Below are positions 16,566-25,186 of a DNA stretch of 64,000 nt, in pieces. The notes under the pieces are model-generated. The model did not search any database and had not been told where the DNA came from. It saw nothing but the letters and a program-made list of their open reading frames with translations. A program made the position numbers and the translations under genes. The first letter of the stretch is position 1. The number at the start of each line of letters is the position of its first letter. Origin of the DNA: Alphaproteobacteria bacterium (GTDB lineage Bacteria; Pseudomonadota; Alphaproteobacteria; Rhodobacterales; Rhodobacteraceae); assembly GCA_030427145.1 (NCBI GenBank), contig JAUHWT010000002.1, positions 62,001 through 126,000 of the forward strand, given 5' to 3'.

Positions 16566-17531
16566 TCAGGCCCGACCACCCGGCACCACCTCATATCCGG
16601 GCTCTTCCGGCTCATCATCCGTCATTTCCGGCGGAAAACCGGGGGCCAGAATGCTCAGGCCAGTGGCTTCCTCCAGGCGGCGAATAATGTTGGGCGACAG
16701 TTCCCGGCTGCCATACCGTGCCTGACCGTCCTCGAAAATCTGCTGCAACAGCGGCGAGATTTCCAGCGGCACGCCCGCCCGGTCGGCCACCTGCTGAAAC
16801 AGGCCCACATCCTTTGAAACCAGATCCATCGTAAAGGAAATGTCCCGCGACCCGTTCAAAATGACCACACTCTCCGTCTCATGCACGAAGGACGTTCCGG
16901 ATGAGATTTTGATCGCCTCATAGGCCGTCCCGAGGTCCATCCCAGCAGCCTTAGCCACTACCAGCGCCTCGCAGCACGACACCAGGTTCGCTGTCGCCAG
17001 ATAGTTCGTGACCACCTTCAATACCGACGCGGAGCCCAGCTCGCCCGTGTGCAAAATTCGCCGGCCCATTTTGGTGAGCAGCGGAAACACCTGCTCGAAC
17101 GTCGCCCGGTCACATCCCGCGAAAATTGAGATGTTCCCCGTATCAGCCCGGTGGCACCCGCCCGAGACCGGACAGTCCGCCGCAGCCCCGCCTTGTTCAA
17201 TGACCATCTGACCCAGGCGCGTGACCTCGGCCGCATCCGTGGTCGACATTTCAAGCCAGGTTTTTCCAGGCCCCACGTGCGGCAGCATCTGCGCCATCAC
17301 CGCATCCGACGCCGCCGGCGACGGCAGGCAGGTAATGACCACGTCACACGCCTGCATCAGCCCCGCCGCATCACCCGCGACCGCCGCACCACGACCGGCG
17401 AATTCCGCCGTCAGGTCGGGGCGCAAATCGTGAACCACCAGGTCCACCCCATTGCGCAACAAGCTGCCCGCGAGCTTGCCGCCCACGTTACCAAGGCCAA
17501 CAAATCCTACTTTCAATGGAACCCCCTGCAT
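16566..17531 (-). CDS. NAD(P)-dependent beta-hydroxyacid dehydrogenase
   Basis: 321 aa. The N-terminal Rossmann fold starts with VGFVGLGNVGGKLA. The substrate-binding signature DCPVSGGCHRADTG (about 118-131) and the catalytic Lys in KVVTNYLATAN (about 172) are those of the 3-hydroxyisobutyrate/tartronate-semialdehyde dehydrogenase family. The C-terminal 40 residues, rich in Glu and Pro, are longer than usual. The substrate is undefined. The nearest upstream feature on this strand is tRNA-Val, with the 21-bp repeat between. Confidence 0.85.
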   Translation of the reverse strand: MQGVPLKVGFVGLGNVGGKLAGSLLRNGVDLVVHDLRPDLTAEFAGRGAAVAGDAAGLMQACDVVITCLPSPAASDAVMAQMLPHVGPGKTWLEMSTTDAAEVTRLGQMVIEQGGAAADCPVSGGCHRADTGNISIFAGCDRATFEQVFPLLTKMGRRILHTGELGSASVLKVVTNYLATANLVSCCEALVVAKAAGMDLGTAYEAIKISSGTSFVHETESVVILNGSRDISFTMDLVSKDVGLFQQVADRAGVPLEISPLLQQIFEDGQARYGSRELSPNIIRRLEEATGLSILAPGFPPEMTDDEPEEPGYEVVPGGRA

Positions 17532-17558
17532 TCAGACCTGGCAGTGACGAACCACGTG

Positions 17559-17663
17559 CGGATTGCGCCACTCAAGGCCCAATTCGTGCCATATCCTCAG
17601 CAATCTGTGCCATTTGACTCTCAATCTGTGCCAAATGACTCACAATCTGCGCCACTTTGGCAA
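17559..17663. repeat. 21-bp tandem repeat (about five copies)
   Basis: Four clear units at 17580, 17601, 17622 and 17643 share CAATCTGYGCCA or close variants at the same phase, and a weaker fifth unit begins at 17559. The period of 21 keeps a reading frame. On the minus strand four units read as heptads (AQIxSHL, AQIESQM, AQIAEDM, ARIGP) from GTG 17655 to TGA 17572, a coiled-coil-like pattern. No ribosome site precedes that GTG, so I treat it as a repeat or gene remnant rather than a gene. Confidence 0.8.
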
Positions 17664-17691
17664 CAGAATGGACACTTAAGTTAAGGGGTAA

Positions 17692-17767
17692 TGGTGGGTG
17701 ATGAGAGACTCGAACTCCCGGCATCTTCGGTGTAAACGAAGCGCTCTACCAACTGAGCTAATCACCC
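17692..17767 (-). tRNA. tRNA-Val (anticodon UAC)
   Basis: 76 bases including an encoded CCA (17692-17694). The acceptor stem GGGTGAT/ATCACCC is perfect. The D-arm is AGCTCAGTTGGTAGAGC, the anticodon stem CTTCG/CGAAG encloses TTTACAC with anticodon TAC, and the T-arm carries GTTCGAGTC. All invariant positions of an elongator tRNA are present. Confidence 0.98.
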
Positions 17768-17881
17768 GTTCCGGAGCGGCACATAGCGCGCATTCAGGGG
17801 TATGTGCAAGCCCAAAACGCCGAATTTTTCACTGAAAATACGGATTTTTTGCGCCTCGTCCGACGCCGCCACCTCAAACAA

Positions 17882-17909
17882 AAAACGCCCGGAAATTTCC
17901 GGGCGTTTT
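17882..17909 (-). terminator. Terminator of lon
   Basis: Perfect 28-base palindrome with ACGCCCGG/CCGGGCGT at its core, followed on the minus strand by six or more T residues. It lies 22 bases past the lon stop. Its symmetry would let it work in both directions. Confidence 0.88.
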
Positions 17910-17931
17910 CATCTCATCTGGCTTCAAAAAC

Positions 17932-20352
17932 TCAGTGCGTGGCCGATCCCGACCCAACACCGGAACCCGAGGAGTCCTTGCGCGCCGCAACTGCGGCCGC
18001 CTCCATTTCCTCATCCCATTCAATGGGTTCCGGAGTGTCGGTCAGCGCAACCTTCAGAACGTCGGTCACGTTCGACACCGGAATAAGCTCCAGACCGTTC
18101 TTCACGTTGTCGGGGATCTCACGCAAATCCTTGACGTTGTCGAACGGGATCAGAACCGTGGTAATTCCGCCGCGCAGAGCCGCCAAGAGCTTCTCTTTCA
18201 GACCACCAATCGGCAGAACATTGCCACGCAGCGTCACCTCGCCGGTCATCGCCACATCGCGCCGTACCGGAATACCGGTCAGGACCGACACGATCGACGT
18301 CACCATGCCAATACCCGCGGACGGTCCGTCCTTGGGCGTCGCCCCTTCAGGAACATGGACGTGAATGTCCACGCTCTCAAAAGTCGTTGGGTTTACACCA
18401 ATATCCGGCGCCTTCGACCGCACGTAGGACGATGCCGCGTCGATGCTTTCCTTCATGACGTCGCCGAGTTTACCGGTCGTTTTCATGCGACCCTTACCCG
18501 GAAGCTTCAGCGCCTCGATCTGCAGCAGATCGCCGCCAACCTCGGTCCAGGCCAGCCCGGTAACGACACCGACCTGATCCTTTTCCTCGGCAAGACCGTA
18601 TTTGAAGCGCTTAACCCCAAGATAATCCTCAAGGTTTTCCGGCGTGACCTTCACATGCGCCGAGTTGCCCTTGACGATTTCCGTCACGGCCTTGCGGCAC
18701 AGCTTGGCAATCTCACGCTCCAGGTTACGCACCCCGGCTTCGCGGGTGTAATAACGGATCGTGTCCCGCAGAGCCTCGTCGGTAAGTTCGAACTCGCCTT
18801 TCTTGAGGCCATGACCCTTTTTCTGCTTTTCAAGCAGATGCTGCTTCGCGATCTCGGATTTCTCCTCCTCGGTGTACCCCGAGATTGAGATGATCTCCAT
18901 CCGGTCCAGCAGAGGCCGCGGCATGTTGTACGAGTTCGACGTCGTAATGAACATCACGTTCGACAGGTCGTACTCCACCTCAAGATAGTGGTCCATGAAG
19001 GTCGCGTTTTGCTCGGGATCAAGCACCTCAAGCATCGCCGAGGCGGGATCACCACGGAAGTCCTGACCCATCTTGTCGATTTCATCGAGCAAAATGAGCG
19101 GGTTGGTGGTTTTCGCCTTTTTCATCGACTGGATGATCTTACCGGGCATGGAGCCAATGTAAGTCCGCCGGTGACCACGAATTTCCGCCTCGTCCCGGAC
19201 ACCGCCGAGCGATATGCGGATAAACTCACGTCCCGTGGCACGCGCCACGGATTTACCCAGCGAGGTCTTACCAACACCCGGAGGGCCTACGAGACAGAGG
19301 ATCGGGCCTTTCAGCTTCGACGAGCGTGACTGCACGGCCAGGAACTCAACAATGCGGTCCTTAACCTTCTCAAGACCGTAGTGATCCGCGTCGAGCACGT
19401 CCTGCGCCCGGCCGAGATCCTTTTTAATCCGGCTGCGCTTGCCCCACGGAATGGCGAGCATCCAGTCGAGGTAGTTGCGCACAACCGTCGCCTCGGCCGA
19501 CATGGGCGACATGGAGCGCAGCTTCTTAAGCTCCGCCATGGCCTTGTCTTTGGCCTCGTTCGACAGTTTGGTATTCTCGATGCGCTCCTCAAACTCGGCG
19601 GCATCGTCCTGGGCTTCACCGTCACCGCCAGAGCCCAGTTCGCGCTGAATGGCCTTCATCTGCTCATTCAGGTAGTACTCGCGCTGGGTGCGCTCCATCT
19701 GGTTTTTGACGCGGCTCTTGATCTTCTTCTCGACCTTCAGAACCGACATTTCGCTCTGCATCAGGCCATAGATCTGCTCAAGCCGCTCGCCCACATCCGC
19801 GATCTCGAGAAGCTTCTGTTTTTCCTCAAGCTTCGAGCCCAGATGCCCGGCGACGGTATCAGCCAGTTTACCTGGCTCCATGTCCTCGGACAGGGACGCC
19901 ATGGCCTCATCGGGGATATTGCGGTTCAGTTTCGCATAGCGCGCAAATTCCTCGGAAACGGCCCGTGTCAGCGCCTCCAGGGATTCGGCAGACGGATTCG
20001 TCTCGAAAATCTCTTCGGCATGGGCCTCGAAATAGGCCTCATTCTCAACAAACTCGTTGATCCGCACGCGGGTTTTGCCCTCGACCAGAACCTTTACGGT
20101 TCCATCGGGCAGCTTCAGCAACTGAAGAACGTTGGCCAATACACCAACGTGATAAATTCCGTCCGTGGTGGGTTCGTCGTCAGAGGGGTCCATCTGGCTG
20201 GCCAGAAGAATCTGACGGTCATCCTTCATCACGGCCTCAAGCGCGTGAACCGATTTCTCACGCCCGACGAAAAGCGGCACGATCATGTGCGGGAAGACCA
20301 CAATATCGCGCAGGGGAAGAACCGGATGGGATGCGCTGCTCAACTCACTCAT
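17932..20352 (-). CDS. lon: ATP-dependent protease Lon
   Basis: 806 aa from ATG 20352; the frame extends seven codons upstream, but the usual N-terminus is MSELSSASHPVLPLRD. The Lon N-domain (1-200) is followed by a coiled-coil segment and the AAA+ module with Walker A GPPGVGKT at 356-363. The protease domain has Ser678 in KDGPSAG and Lys721 in LKEKLL as the catalytic dyad, matching E. coli Ser679/Lys722. It degrades misfolded and regulatory proteins. A heat-shock-like promoter lies upstream and a strong terminator downstream, so it is monocistronic. The last 20 residues are a Ser/Gly-rich tail. Confidence 0.97.
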   Translation of the reverse strand: MSELSSASHPVLPLRDIVVFPHMIVPLFVGREKSVHALEAVMKDDRQILLASQMDPSDDEPTTDGIYHVGVLANVLQLLKLPDGTVKVLVEGKTRVRINEFVENEAYFEAHAEEIFETNPSAESLEALTRAVSEEFARYAKLNRNIPDEAMASLSEDMEPGKLADTVAGHLGSKLEEKQKLLEIADVGERLEQIYGLMQSEMSVLKVEKKIKSRVKNQMERTQREYYLNEQMKAIQRELGSGGDGEAQDDAAEFEERIENTKLSNEAKDKAMAELKKLRSMSPMSAEATVVRNYLDWMLAIPWGKRSRIKKDLGRAQDVLDADHYGLEKVKDRIVEFLAVQSRSSKLKGPILCLVGPPGVGKTSLGKSVARATGREFIRISLGGVRDEAEIRGHRRTYIGSMPGKIIQSMKKAKTTNPLILLDEIDKMGQDFRGDPASAMLEVLDPEQNATFMDHYLEVEYDLSNVMFITTSNSYNMPRPLLDRMEIISISGYTEEEKSEIAKQHLLEKQKKGHGLKKGEFELTDEALRDTIRYYTREAGVRNLEREIAKLCRKAVTEIVKGNSAHVKVTPENLEDYLGVKRFKYGLAEEKDQVGVVTGLAWTEVGGDLLQIEALKLPGKGRMKTTGKLGDVMKESIDAASSYVRSKAPDIGVNPTTFESVDIHVHVPEGATPKDGPSAGIGMVTSIVSVLTGIPVRRDVAMTGEVTLRGNVLPIGGLKEKLLAALRGGITTVLIPFDNVKDLREIPDNVKNGLELIPVSNVTDVLKVALTDTPEPIEWDEEMEAAAVAARKDSSGSGVGSGSATH

Positions 20353-20422
20353 GTATTTTTCCTTCTGCGGCAAGACGACAGACCCCGGATCATCCGGCAG
20401 TCACGCGTCTCCTCACCGTGTG

Positions 20423-20451
20423 AAATGGAGTTCGCCCCGGTCGATTTCAAG
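20423..20451 (-). promoter_or_regulatory. RpoH (sigma-32) promoter of lon
   Basis: On the minus strand CTTGAAA (20451-20445), 14 bases, then CTCCATTT (20430-20423). This is very near the sigma-32 consensus CTTGAAA-N13..15-CCCCATNT. It places the transcript start about 60 bases before the lon ATG. Heat-shock control of lon is well established in proteobacteria. Confidence 0.6.
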
Positions 20452-20536
20452 ACGATTTTAAGACATGCGCATTTTGCGCTTATGGCCCAGGGGTTGCAAG
20501 AACGGAAAGACGAAATGGTGACCCGACCCGCCCCTG

Positions 20537-21664
20537 TCAAACCGGCTCCATGTCCCCGGTCTCGCGGCGGGCGCGGAAGTCCTTCGCGAAGGCGTCCAGC
20601 GCACACTCGGATATCGCGGCGCGGATGCCAGACATAAGTTCCTGATAGTAATGCAAATTATGCCATGTCAGAAGCATCGACGAGATCATTTCCCCGGATC
20701 TGACCACGTGATGCAGGTAGGCGCGGGAATAGTTCGAACAGGCTGGACAGGTACATTCGGGGTCGAGCGGGCGCGGGTCATCTTTATGTCTCGCATTTTT
20801 CAGATTAACCGCACCAAATCGTGTAAGGGCCTGTCCGGTCCGTCCCGACCGGCTTGGCAGCACGCAGTCGAACATGTCCACGCCTCGTTGTACGGCCCCG
20901 AGTATGTCGTCGGGCTTGCCCACGCCCATCAGATACCGCGGACGGTCGTCCGGCAACTGGCCAGGAGCGTAGTCAAGCACGTCGAACATCATGTCCTGGC
21001 CCTCACCCACGGCCAGGCCACCGATGGCATAACCATGGAAGCCGATATTACGCAGGGCCTCGGCGCTTTCCTCGCGCAGATCCTTAAACGTACTGCCTTG
21101 TTGAATCCCAAACAGAGCATGCCCCGGCCGGTCACCGAAAGCTTCCCTGGAACGGTCCGCCCATCGCATGGACAGGCGCATGCTGTCCTCGGCCTGTTTG
21201 CGCGTGGCGGGGTACGGGGTGCATTCGTCAAAGCACATGACTATGTCGGAGCCGAGCAGCTTTTGGATCTCCATGCTGCGTTCCGGCGTAATCAGATGCT
21301 TTGAGCCGTCCACATGGCTTCGGAAGGTTACACCATTCTCATTGAGCTTACGCAGACCGGTCAGGCTCATGACCTGAAAACCACCCGAATCCGTAAGAAT
21401 CGGTCTGTCCCAGTTCATGAACCTGTGCAGCCCGCCCAGATTATTCACCCGCTCCGCCCCCGGACGGAGCATGAGATGATAGGTATTCCCGAGCAGAATA
21501 TCGGCCCCGGTCGCCCGAACGTTCTCCGGCATCATCGCCTTGACGGTCGCCGCCGTTCCAACCGGCATGAAGGCGGGTGTGCGAATGTCGCCGCGCGGTG
21601 TCGAAACCGTACCGGTTCGTGCCCTGCCGTCCGTTGCGTGTATCGAATACCCAAAAACTGTCAT
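20537..21664 (-). CDS. tgt: Queuine tRNA-ribosyltransferase
   Basis: About 375 aa from ATG 21664 (ATG 21667 and 21679 are alternatives; the frame is open to 21775). It exchanges guanine 34 of GUN-anticodon tRNAs for the preQ1 base in queuosine synthesis. Family blocks seen: [62 protein letters not shown] and [10 protein letters not shown]. The zinc site [16 protein letters not shown] is complete. The QueA/QueG partners are not in this window. Confidence 0.96.
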   Translation of the reverse strand: MTVFGYSIHATDGRARTGTVSTPRGDIRTPAFMPVGTAATVKAMMPENVRATGADILLGNTYHLMLRPGAERVNNLGGLHRFMNWDRPILTDSGGFQVMSLTGLRKLNENGVTFRSHVDGSKHLITPERSMEIQKLLGSDIVMCFDECTPYPATRKQAEDSMRLSMRWADRSREAFGDRPGHALFGIQQGSTFKDLREESAEALRNIGFHGYAIGGLAVGEGQDMMFDVLDYAPGQLPDDRPRYLMGVGKPDDILGAVQRGVDMFDCVLPSRSGRTGQALTRFGAVNLKNARHKDDPRPLDPECTCPACSNYSRAYLHHVVRSGEMISSMLLTWHNLHYYQELMSGIRAAISECALDAFAKDFRARRETGDMEPV

Positions 21665-21804
21665 CATGTGCCCGTTCATGTCATGTCCAGCCGGTGGCGT
21701 TACATCGCCCGGCGGTGGAAGTCCATTTCCGATCATTTCGGGCGGCCCACCTTTACCGGCGGGGGTGCATAACATATATAAACGGTCAGGATTACAGGAG
21801 CCTC

Positions 21805-22176
21805 ATGGATATGACCGTAGAACCGGAAGCACCGCTGGAAGGAACGCCGCTGATCAAACCGTCGACAACGGACCATCCGCTGTATGACGATGTCGTTGCG
21901 GCCTGCCAGTCCGTGTACGACCCCGAGATTCCGGTAAACATTTATGATCTCGGGCTGATCTACACCATCGATATCAGCGGGGAAAACGACGTAAACATCG
22001 CCATGTCACTGACGGCCCCGGGCTGTCCGGTGGCGGGCGAGATGCCAGGATGGGTCGCGGATGTCATCACACCGCTGCCCGGCGTGCGGCATGTGAACGT
22101 CGAACTGGTATGGGAGCCCCAGTGGGGCATGGACATGATGTCCGATGAGGCCCGGCTCGAACTCGGGTTTATGTGA
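21805..22176 (+). CDS. SUF-system Fe-S assembly protein (MIP18/DUF59, SufT-like)
   Basis: 123 aa from ATG 21805 with GGAG four bases upstream. The MIP18 fold is seen in YDPEIPVNIYDLGLIYTIDI and SLTAPGCPVAGEMP, which carries the conserved Cys of the family, followed by a VNVELVWEPQW strand. Such proteins help mature or traffic Fe-S clusters. It is 56 bases upstream of an A-type carrier gene on the same strand, consistent with a remnant of a suf operon. Confidence 0.88.
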   Translation: MDMTVEPEAPLEGTPLIKPSTTDHPLYDDVVAACQSVYDPEIPVNIYDLGLIYTIDISGENDVNIAMSLTAPGCPVAGEMPGWVADVITPLPGVRHVNVELVWEPQWGMDMMSDEARLELGFM

Positions 22177-22232
22177 TAGAATGATCCACGGTTCCCGCAA
22201 CGGAATCAGGATTTCGGAAGGACGCGACTGAC

Positions 22233-22583
22233 ATGTTTGGCATTCCAGGAAAAGCACCGGTGACCATCACCCCTGCCGCCGAACGGCATATTCTCAAGCT
22301 CATGGAGAACGGATCCTCCAAGGGGCTGCGCATCGGCGTAAAAAAAGGCGGTTGCGCGGGTATGGAATACACCATGGACTACGTGGATGAGATCGACCGC
22401 AACGACGAGGTTGTGGAACAGAACGGTGCGCGGGTCATGATTGCCCCCATGGCGCAGATGTTTTTGTTTGGCACCGAGATCGACTACGAGACCGGTCTTC
22501 TCGAATCCGGCTTCAAATTTAACAATCCGAACGTCACCGAGGCCTGCGGCTGCGGGGAATCGATTCGCTTTGAGGGCATGTAG
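22233..22583 (+). CDS. A-type Fe-S carrier protein (SufA/IscA/ErpA family)
   Basis: 116 aa. The three conserved cysteines are present: one in KKGGCAGMEY and two in EACGCGESIRF, which bind an Fe-S cluster between protomers. It hands clusters from the SUF scaffold to target proteins. It follows the SufT-like gene. I cannot separate SufA, IscA and ErpA from sequence alone; the SUF context favours SufA. Confidence 0.9.
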   Translation: MFGIPGKAPVTITPAAERHILKLMENGSSKGLRIGVKKGGCAGMEYTMDYVDEIDRNDEVVEQNGARVMIAPMAQMFLFGTEIDYETGLLESGFKFNNPNVTEACGCGESIRFEGM

Positions 22584-22687
22584 GGCGCGCATTTCCCGCG
22601 CCTGACACCCCACCAATCCATCTTTCCGCCGCCAGGAAGCTCTGTTAATCCCTGCCCCGTGTATTCACGGAGCAGGAGGAAACCGAA

Positions 22688-23422
22688 ATGGCTCGAAAAA
22701 AACTGGTCGCCGGCAACTGGAAAATGAACGGCCTTCTGGCCTCCAAGTCCCTGCTTCTCGAAATTTCGCGGGAGTATGGAAACGCGGCCTGCGATATTCT
22801 GGTCTGTCCGCCCGCCACCCTTATCAACGCGTTGCGTGGCGGGACCATCGCAATCGGCGGTCAGGACTGTCACTGGAACGAATCGGGCGCACATACAGGC
22901 GATATTTCAGCCGCAATGCTGGCGGATGCGGGTGCGGACGCGGTGATTCTCGGCCATTCGGAGCGCAGAACCGACCACGGTGAGACCGACGAAATGGTCG
23001 CGAAAAAGACCGAAGCCGCCTGGAAAGCTGGCCTGATGGCGGTCGTTTGCGTCGGTGAGACGGGTGACGAACGCGATGCGGGCACCACGTTGAACAGAAT
23101 CGGCGCCCAGTTGGACGCGAGCATTCCCGATGGCGCCACCGGCAAAAACCTTGTTGTCGCCTATGAACCGGTCTGGGCCATTGGCACCGGGCGAATTCCT
23201 GAGATGAGCGACATCGCCGAAGTTCATGATTTCATTCGCTCAAAACTAAAAGACCGCTTCGGCGGGGATACGGCCGAAGCGGTCAGGATACTTTATGGTG
23301 GCTCGGTAAAGCCCGGAAATGCCGAGGAAATCTTCGCAGTCAGTAACGTTGATGGTGCCCTGGTAGGCGGTGCATCCCTGAAGGCGGAAGACTTCGGCGG
23401 AATTATCTCCGCCGCGAAGTAA
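22688..23422 (+). CDS. tpiA: Triose-phosphate isomerase
   Basis: 244 aa. Interconverts dihydroxyacetone phosphate and glyceraldehyde 3-phosphate. The active site is complete: Lys12 in GNWKMNG, the electrophilic His in ILGHSERR and the base Glu in [11 protein letters not shown], plus the phosphate-binding loop [10 protein letters not shown]. The ribosome site AGGAGG lies ten bases before the ATG. It is convergent with and directly abuts the DUF6456 gene. Confidence 0.97.
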   Translation: MARKKLVAGNWKMNGLLASKSLLLEISREYGNAACDILVCPPATLINALRGGTIAIGGQDCHWNESGAHTGDISAAMLADAGADAVILGHSERRTDHGETDEMVAKKTEAAWKAGLMAVVCVGETGDERDAGTTLNRIGAQLDASIPDGATGKNLVVAYEPVWAIGTGRIPEMSDIAEVHDFIRSKLKDRFGGDTAEAVRILYGGSVKPGNAEEIFAVSNVDGALVGGASLKAEDFGGIISAAK

Positions 23423-24535
23423 TCAGCCCGCCTTGCGGAATTCCTGGATCTGGCCAGGGCTGCGATAATGTGTCGCCAGGCGGTCGAGGGCTATTTTGAG
23501 AACGACCTTGCCCGATCTGGCCGACCAGCCAAGCCGTTTTTCCGCCGTTTCAAGGCCTTCGAGGAAGCAGCAAACGCGGAACACGATGTCGGAAAGACCC
23601 GGCCCCATGGCTTCGAGGGCCTTTGCGACACGTGTCCGTGCGTCCGACGGACCCTCTGCCGGGCTTGATCCGAACGATCCGGCCGAGCCGCGGTTGGTGC
23701 CGGCGGTCAGGAAGCTTTCCCAGTTCTGGGTGGTGCTTGCACCCATCTGCGCCAGCTCAAAGTCCTCACGCAGGCGCTCGCCCGCCTCAATCAGATCCGC
23801 ATCAAGATAGGGTTTTCCATCCTTGCCACGCTTGCGGCCAAGCACGGAGAGCGGCGATTCCGCAAGGTTGTAGCGGACTTTCTCACCCTTGCCGCCGTTA
23901 CCGGGAACAACACGCTCCGCGTAATCGCGATGCTGCTCCTGAAACGGGCTGTGCTCCTCGGCAAAGCCGGTATTCGTGGTTTTTGCCTGCCGCTCCTCGG
24001 CCAACAGGCGCTTGAGGGCGGCACGACCCACGGCCGTGATCTCATAACAGCAGATTTTCCCCTGTTTTTCGCAGGATATCCACTCCTGAAGAGCAAACGC
24101 ATGAGCCACATCGCGATCAACAACCGCAATGCGGTTCTGACGTCCGGGAACAACCTCACGCAGTACGACGGCCTTCTCCATGTTCGGGGCCACAGCCAAA
24201 AAAGCACCTTTTTCGCAGAGCCGACGCAGAATCCGCCGCGCCTCCCTCTCGATTTTAAGATCGGCGCTGGTGCTTTTCTGGGTATTCGGCTTTGACACGG
24301 GCAGTACCTCTTCCAATTCGTTAAGTTCCGAAAGCTGCGAAGCAATTGTTTGGCCAAATTCGTCCAGAGCCTCATCCACGAGCGGGTCGTCGCGCCATGC
24401 CTCGACCTTCCGCACCTGTCTGAGCACGGTTGAGGCGTGACAGCCCTTGGCGCGCGCCAGAGCACGTATGGCATGGCCTGCGGAGGTGTGGGCAAGATAG
24501 GTAACTGCGGGTTCAGGTAACCAGAATGGAAGCAT
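23423..24535 (-). CDS. DUF6456 protein with N-terminal helix-turn-helix
   Basis: 370 aa. Residues about 15-45 (GHAIRALARAKGCHASTVLRQVRK) look like a DNA-binding helix-turn-helix. The C-terminal 120 residues, with RVVPGNGGKGEKVRYNLAES, AGERLREDFELAQMG and KIALDRLATHY, match the alphaproteobacterial DUF6456 domain. Between them lies a basic region. A DNA-binding regulator is likely, with unknown targets. Its stop codon starts on the base after the tpiA stop. Confidence 0.75.
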   Translation of the reverse strand: MLPFWLPEPAVTYLAHTSAGHAIRALARAKGCHASTVLRQVRKVEAWRDDPLVDEALDEFGQTIASQLSELNELEEVLPVSKPNTQKSTSADLKIEREARRILRRLCEKGAFLAVAPNMEKAVVLREVVPGRQNRIAVVDRDVAHAFALQEWISCEKQGKICCYEITAVGRAALKRLLAEERQAKTTNTGFAEEHSPFQEQHRDYAERVVPGNGGKGEKVRYNLAESPLSVLGRKRGKDGKPYLDADLIEAGERLREDFELAQMGASTTQNWESFLTAGTNRGSAGSFGSSPAEGPSDARTRVAKALEAMGPGLSDIVFRVCCFLEGLETAEKRLGWSARSGKVVLKIALDRLATHYRSPGQIQEFRKAG

Positions 24536-24777
24536 AAACCGGCTCTTCCCTATTGCGACCCACGCGAGGGTCTGGAGTTTCCCTTACCGAACAAGCCCTT
24601 GGGCAGTTCGTTACAATTTTCGCAAAACTCGTTTTAAGATTAATTCTCTAATGAACTTTTAATTTAAGGAATTTGTCAGAACCGCTTCATGTTGCGTACG
24701 ATGCACCCGTTTTTCGCGCAACACCCCGGAGCATTCGCCAATATCGCCCTGCAAATCAATCGATTCACAGGTGATCC

Positions 24778-25107
24778 ATGACCAATCTCGCAGCTCTCCT
24801 CGACAACCTCCGCCGCCCAAAAATCCTTATCCGTGCGGCACGTTCAGGCGTTAACGGGTTTCGTCGGGAACGCGATTTAAAAAGGATTTTTCGCGGTACG
24901 AAGGTGGATGTGAAGCGCAACACCATCGTGCATCTGATGGCCGCGGAGCAGCAGATGGAAGAGTTCCGTACGGAGGGCAACGCCAACTACAATGTTCAGC
25001 GTCACATCAATCTGCTGATTGCGATCATGGCTGAAGCACGGCACTTCTCCGAGCTCGTAAACGCAACACCCGCCTTCGAGACCAAGTGCCTGCGGCTGGC
25101 CGCATGA
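24778..25107 (+). CDS. DUF6477 family protein
   Basis: 109 aa, basic. It starts LAALLDNLRRPKILIRAARS and has the RGTKVDVKRNTIVHLMAAEQQ core I know as DUF6477, restricted to Rhodobacteraceae-like genomes. It has no signal, membrane segment or enzymatic motif. It is divergent from the DUF6456 gene across 242 bases, an AT-richer stretch that must hold both promoters. The pairing suggests a common function, which is unknown. Confidence 0.75.
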   Translation: MTNLAALLDNLRRPKILIRAARSGVNGFRRERDLKRIFRGTKVDVKRNTIVHLMAAEQQMEEFRTEGNANYNVQRHINLLIAIMAEARHFSELVNATPAFETKCLRLAA

Positions 25108-25186
25108 AACGTCGATCGCGCAACAGGCATGGAGTGGTCAAAATCGGACAACGCGCCGCCTCGACGCGCCGCCAGTGGAGGCTCAA

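Noticed and set aside
17572-17655. 27-residue heptad peptide on the minus strand
   Set aside because: No ribosome site before its GTG; kept as a repeat and finding, not as a gene.
17151-17684. 177-aa open frame containing the 21-bp repeat
   Set aside because: Antisense to the dehydrogenase gene for most of its length; the repeat alone keeps it open.
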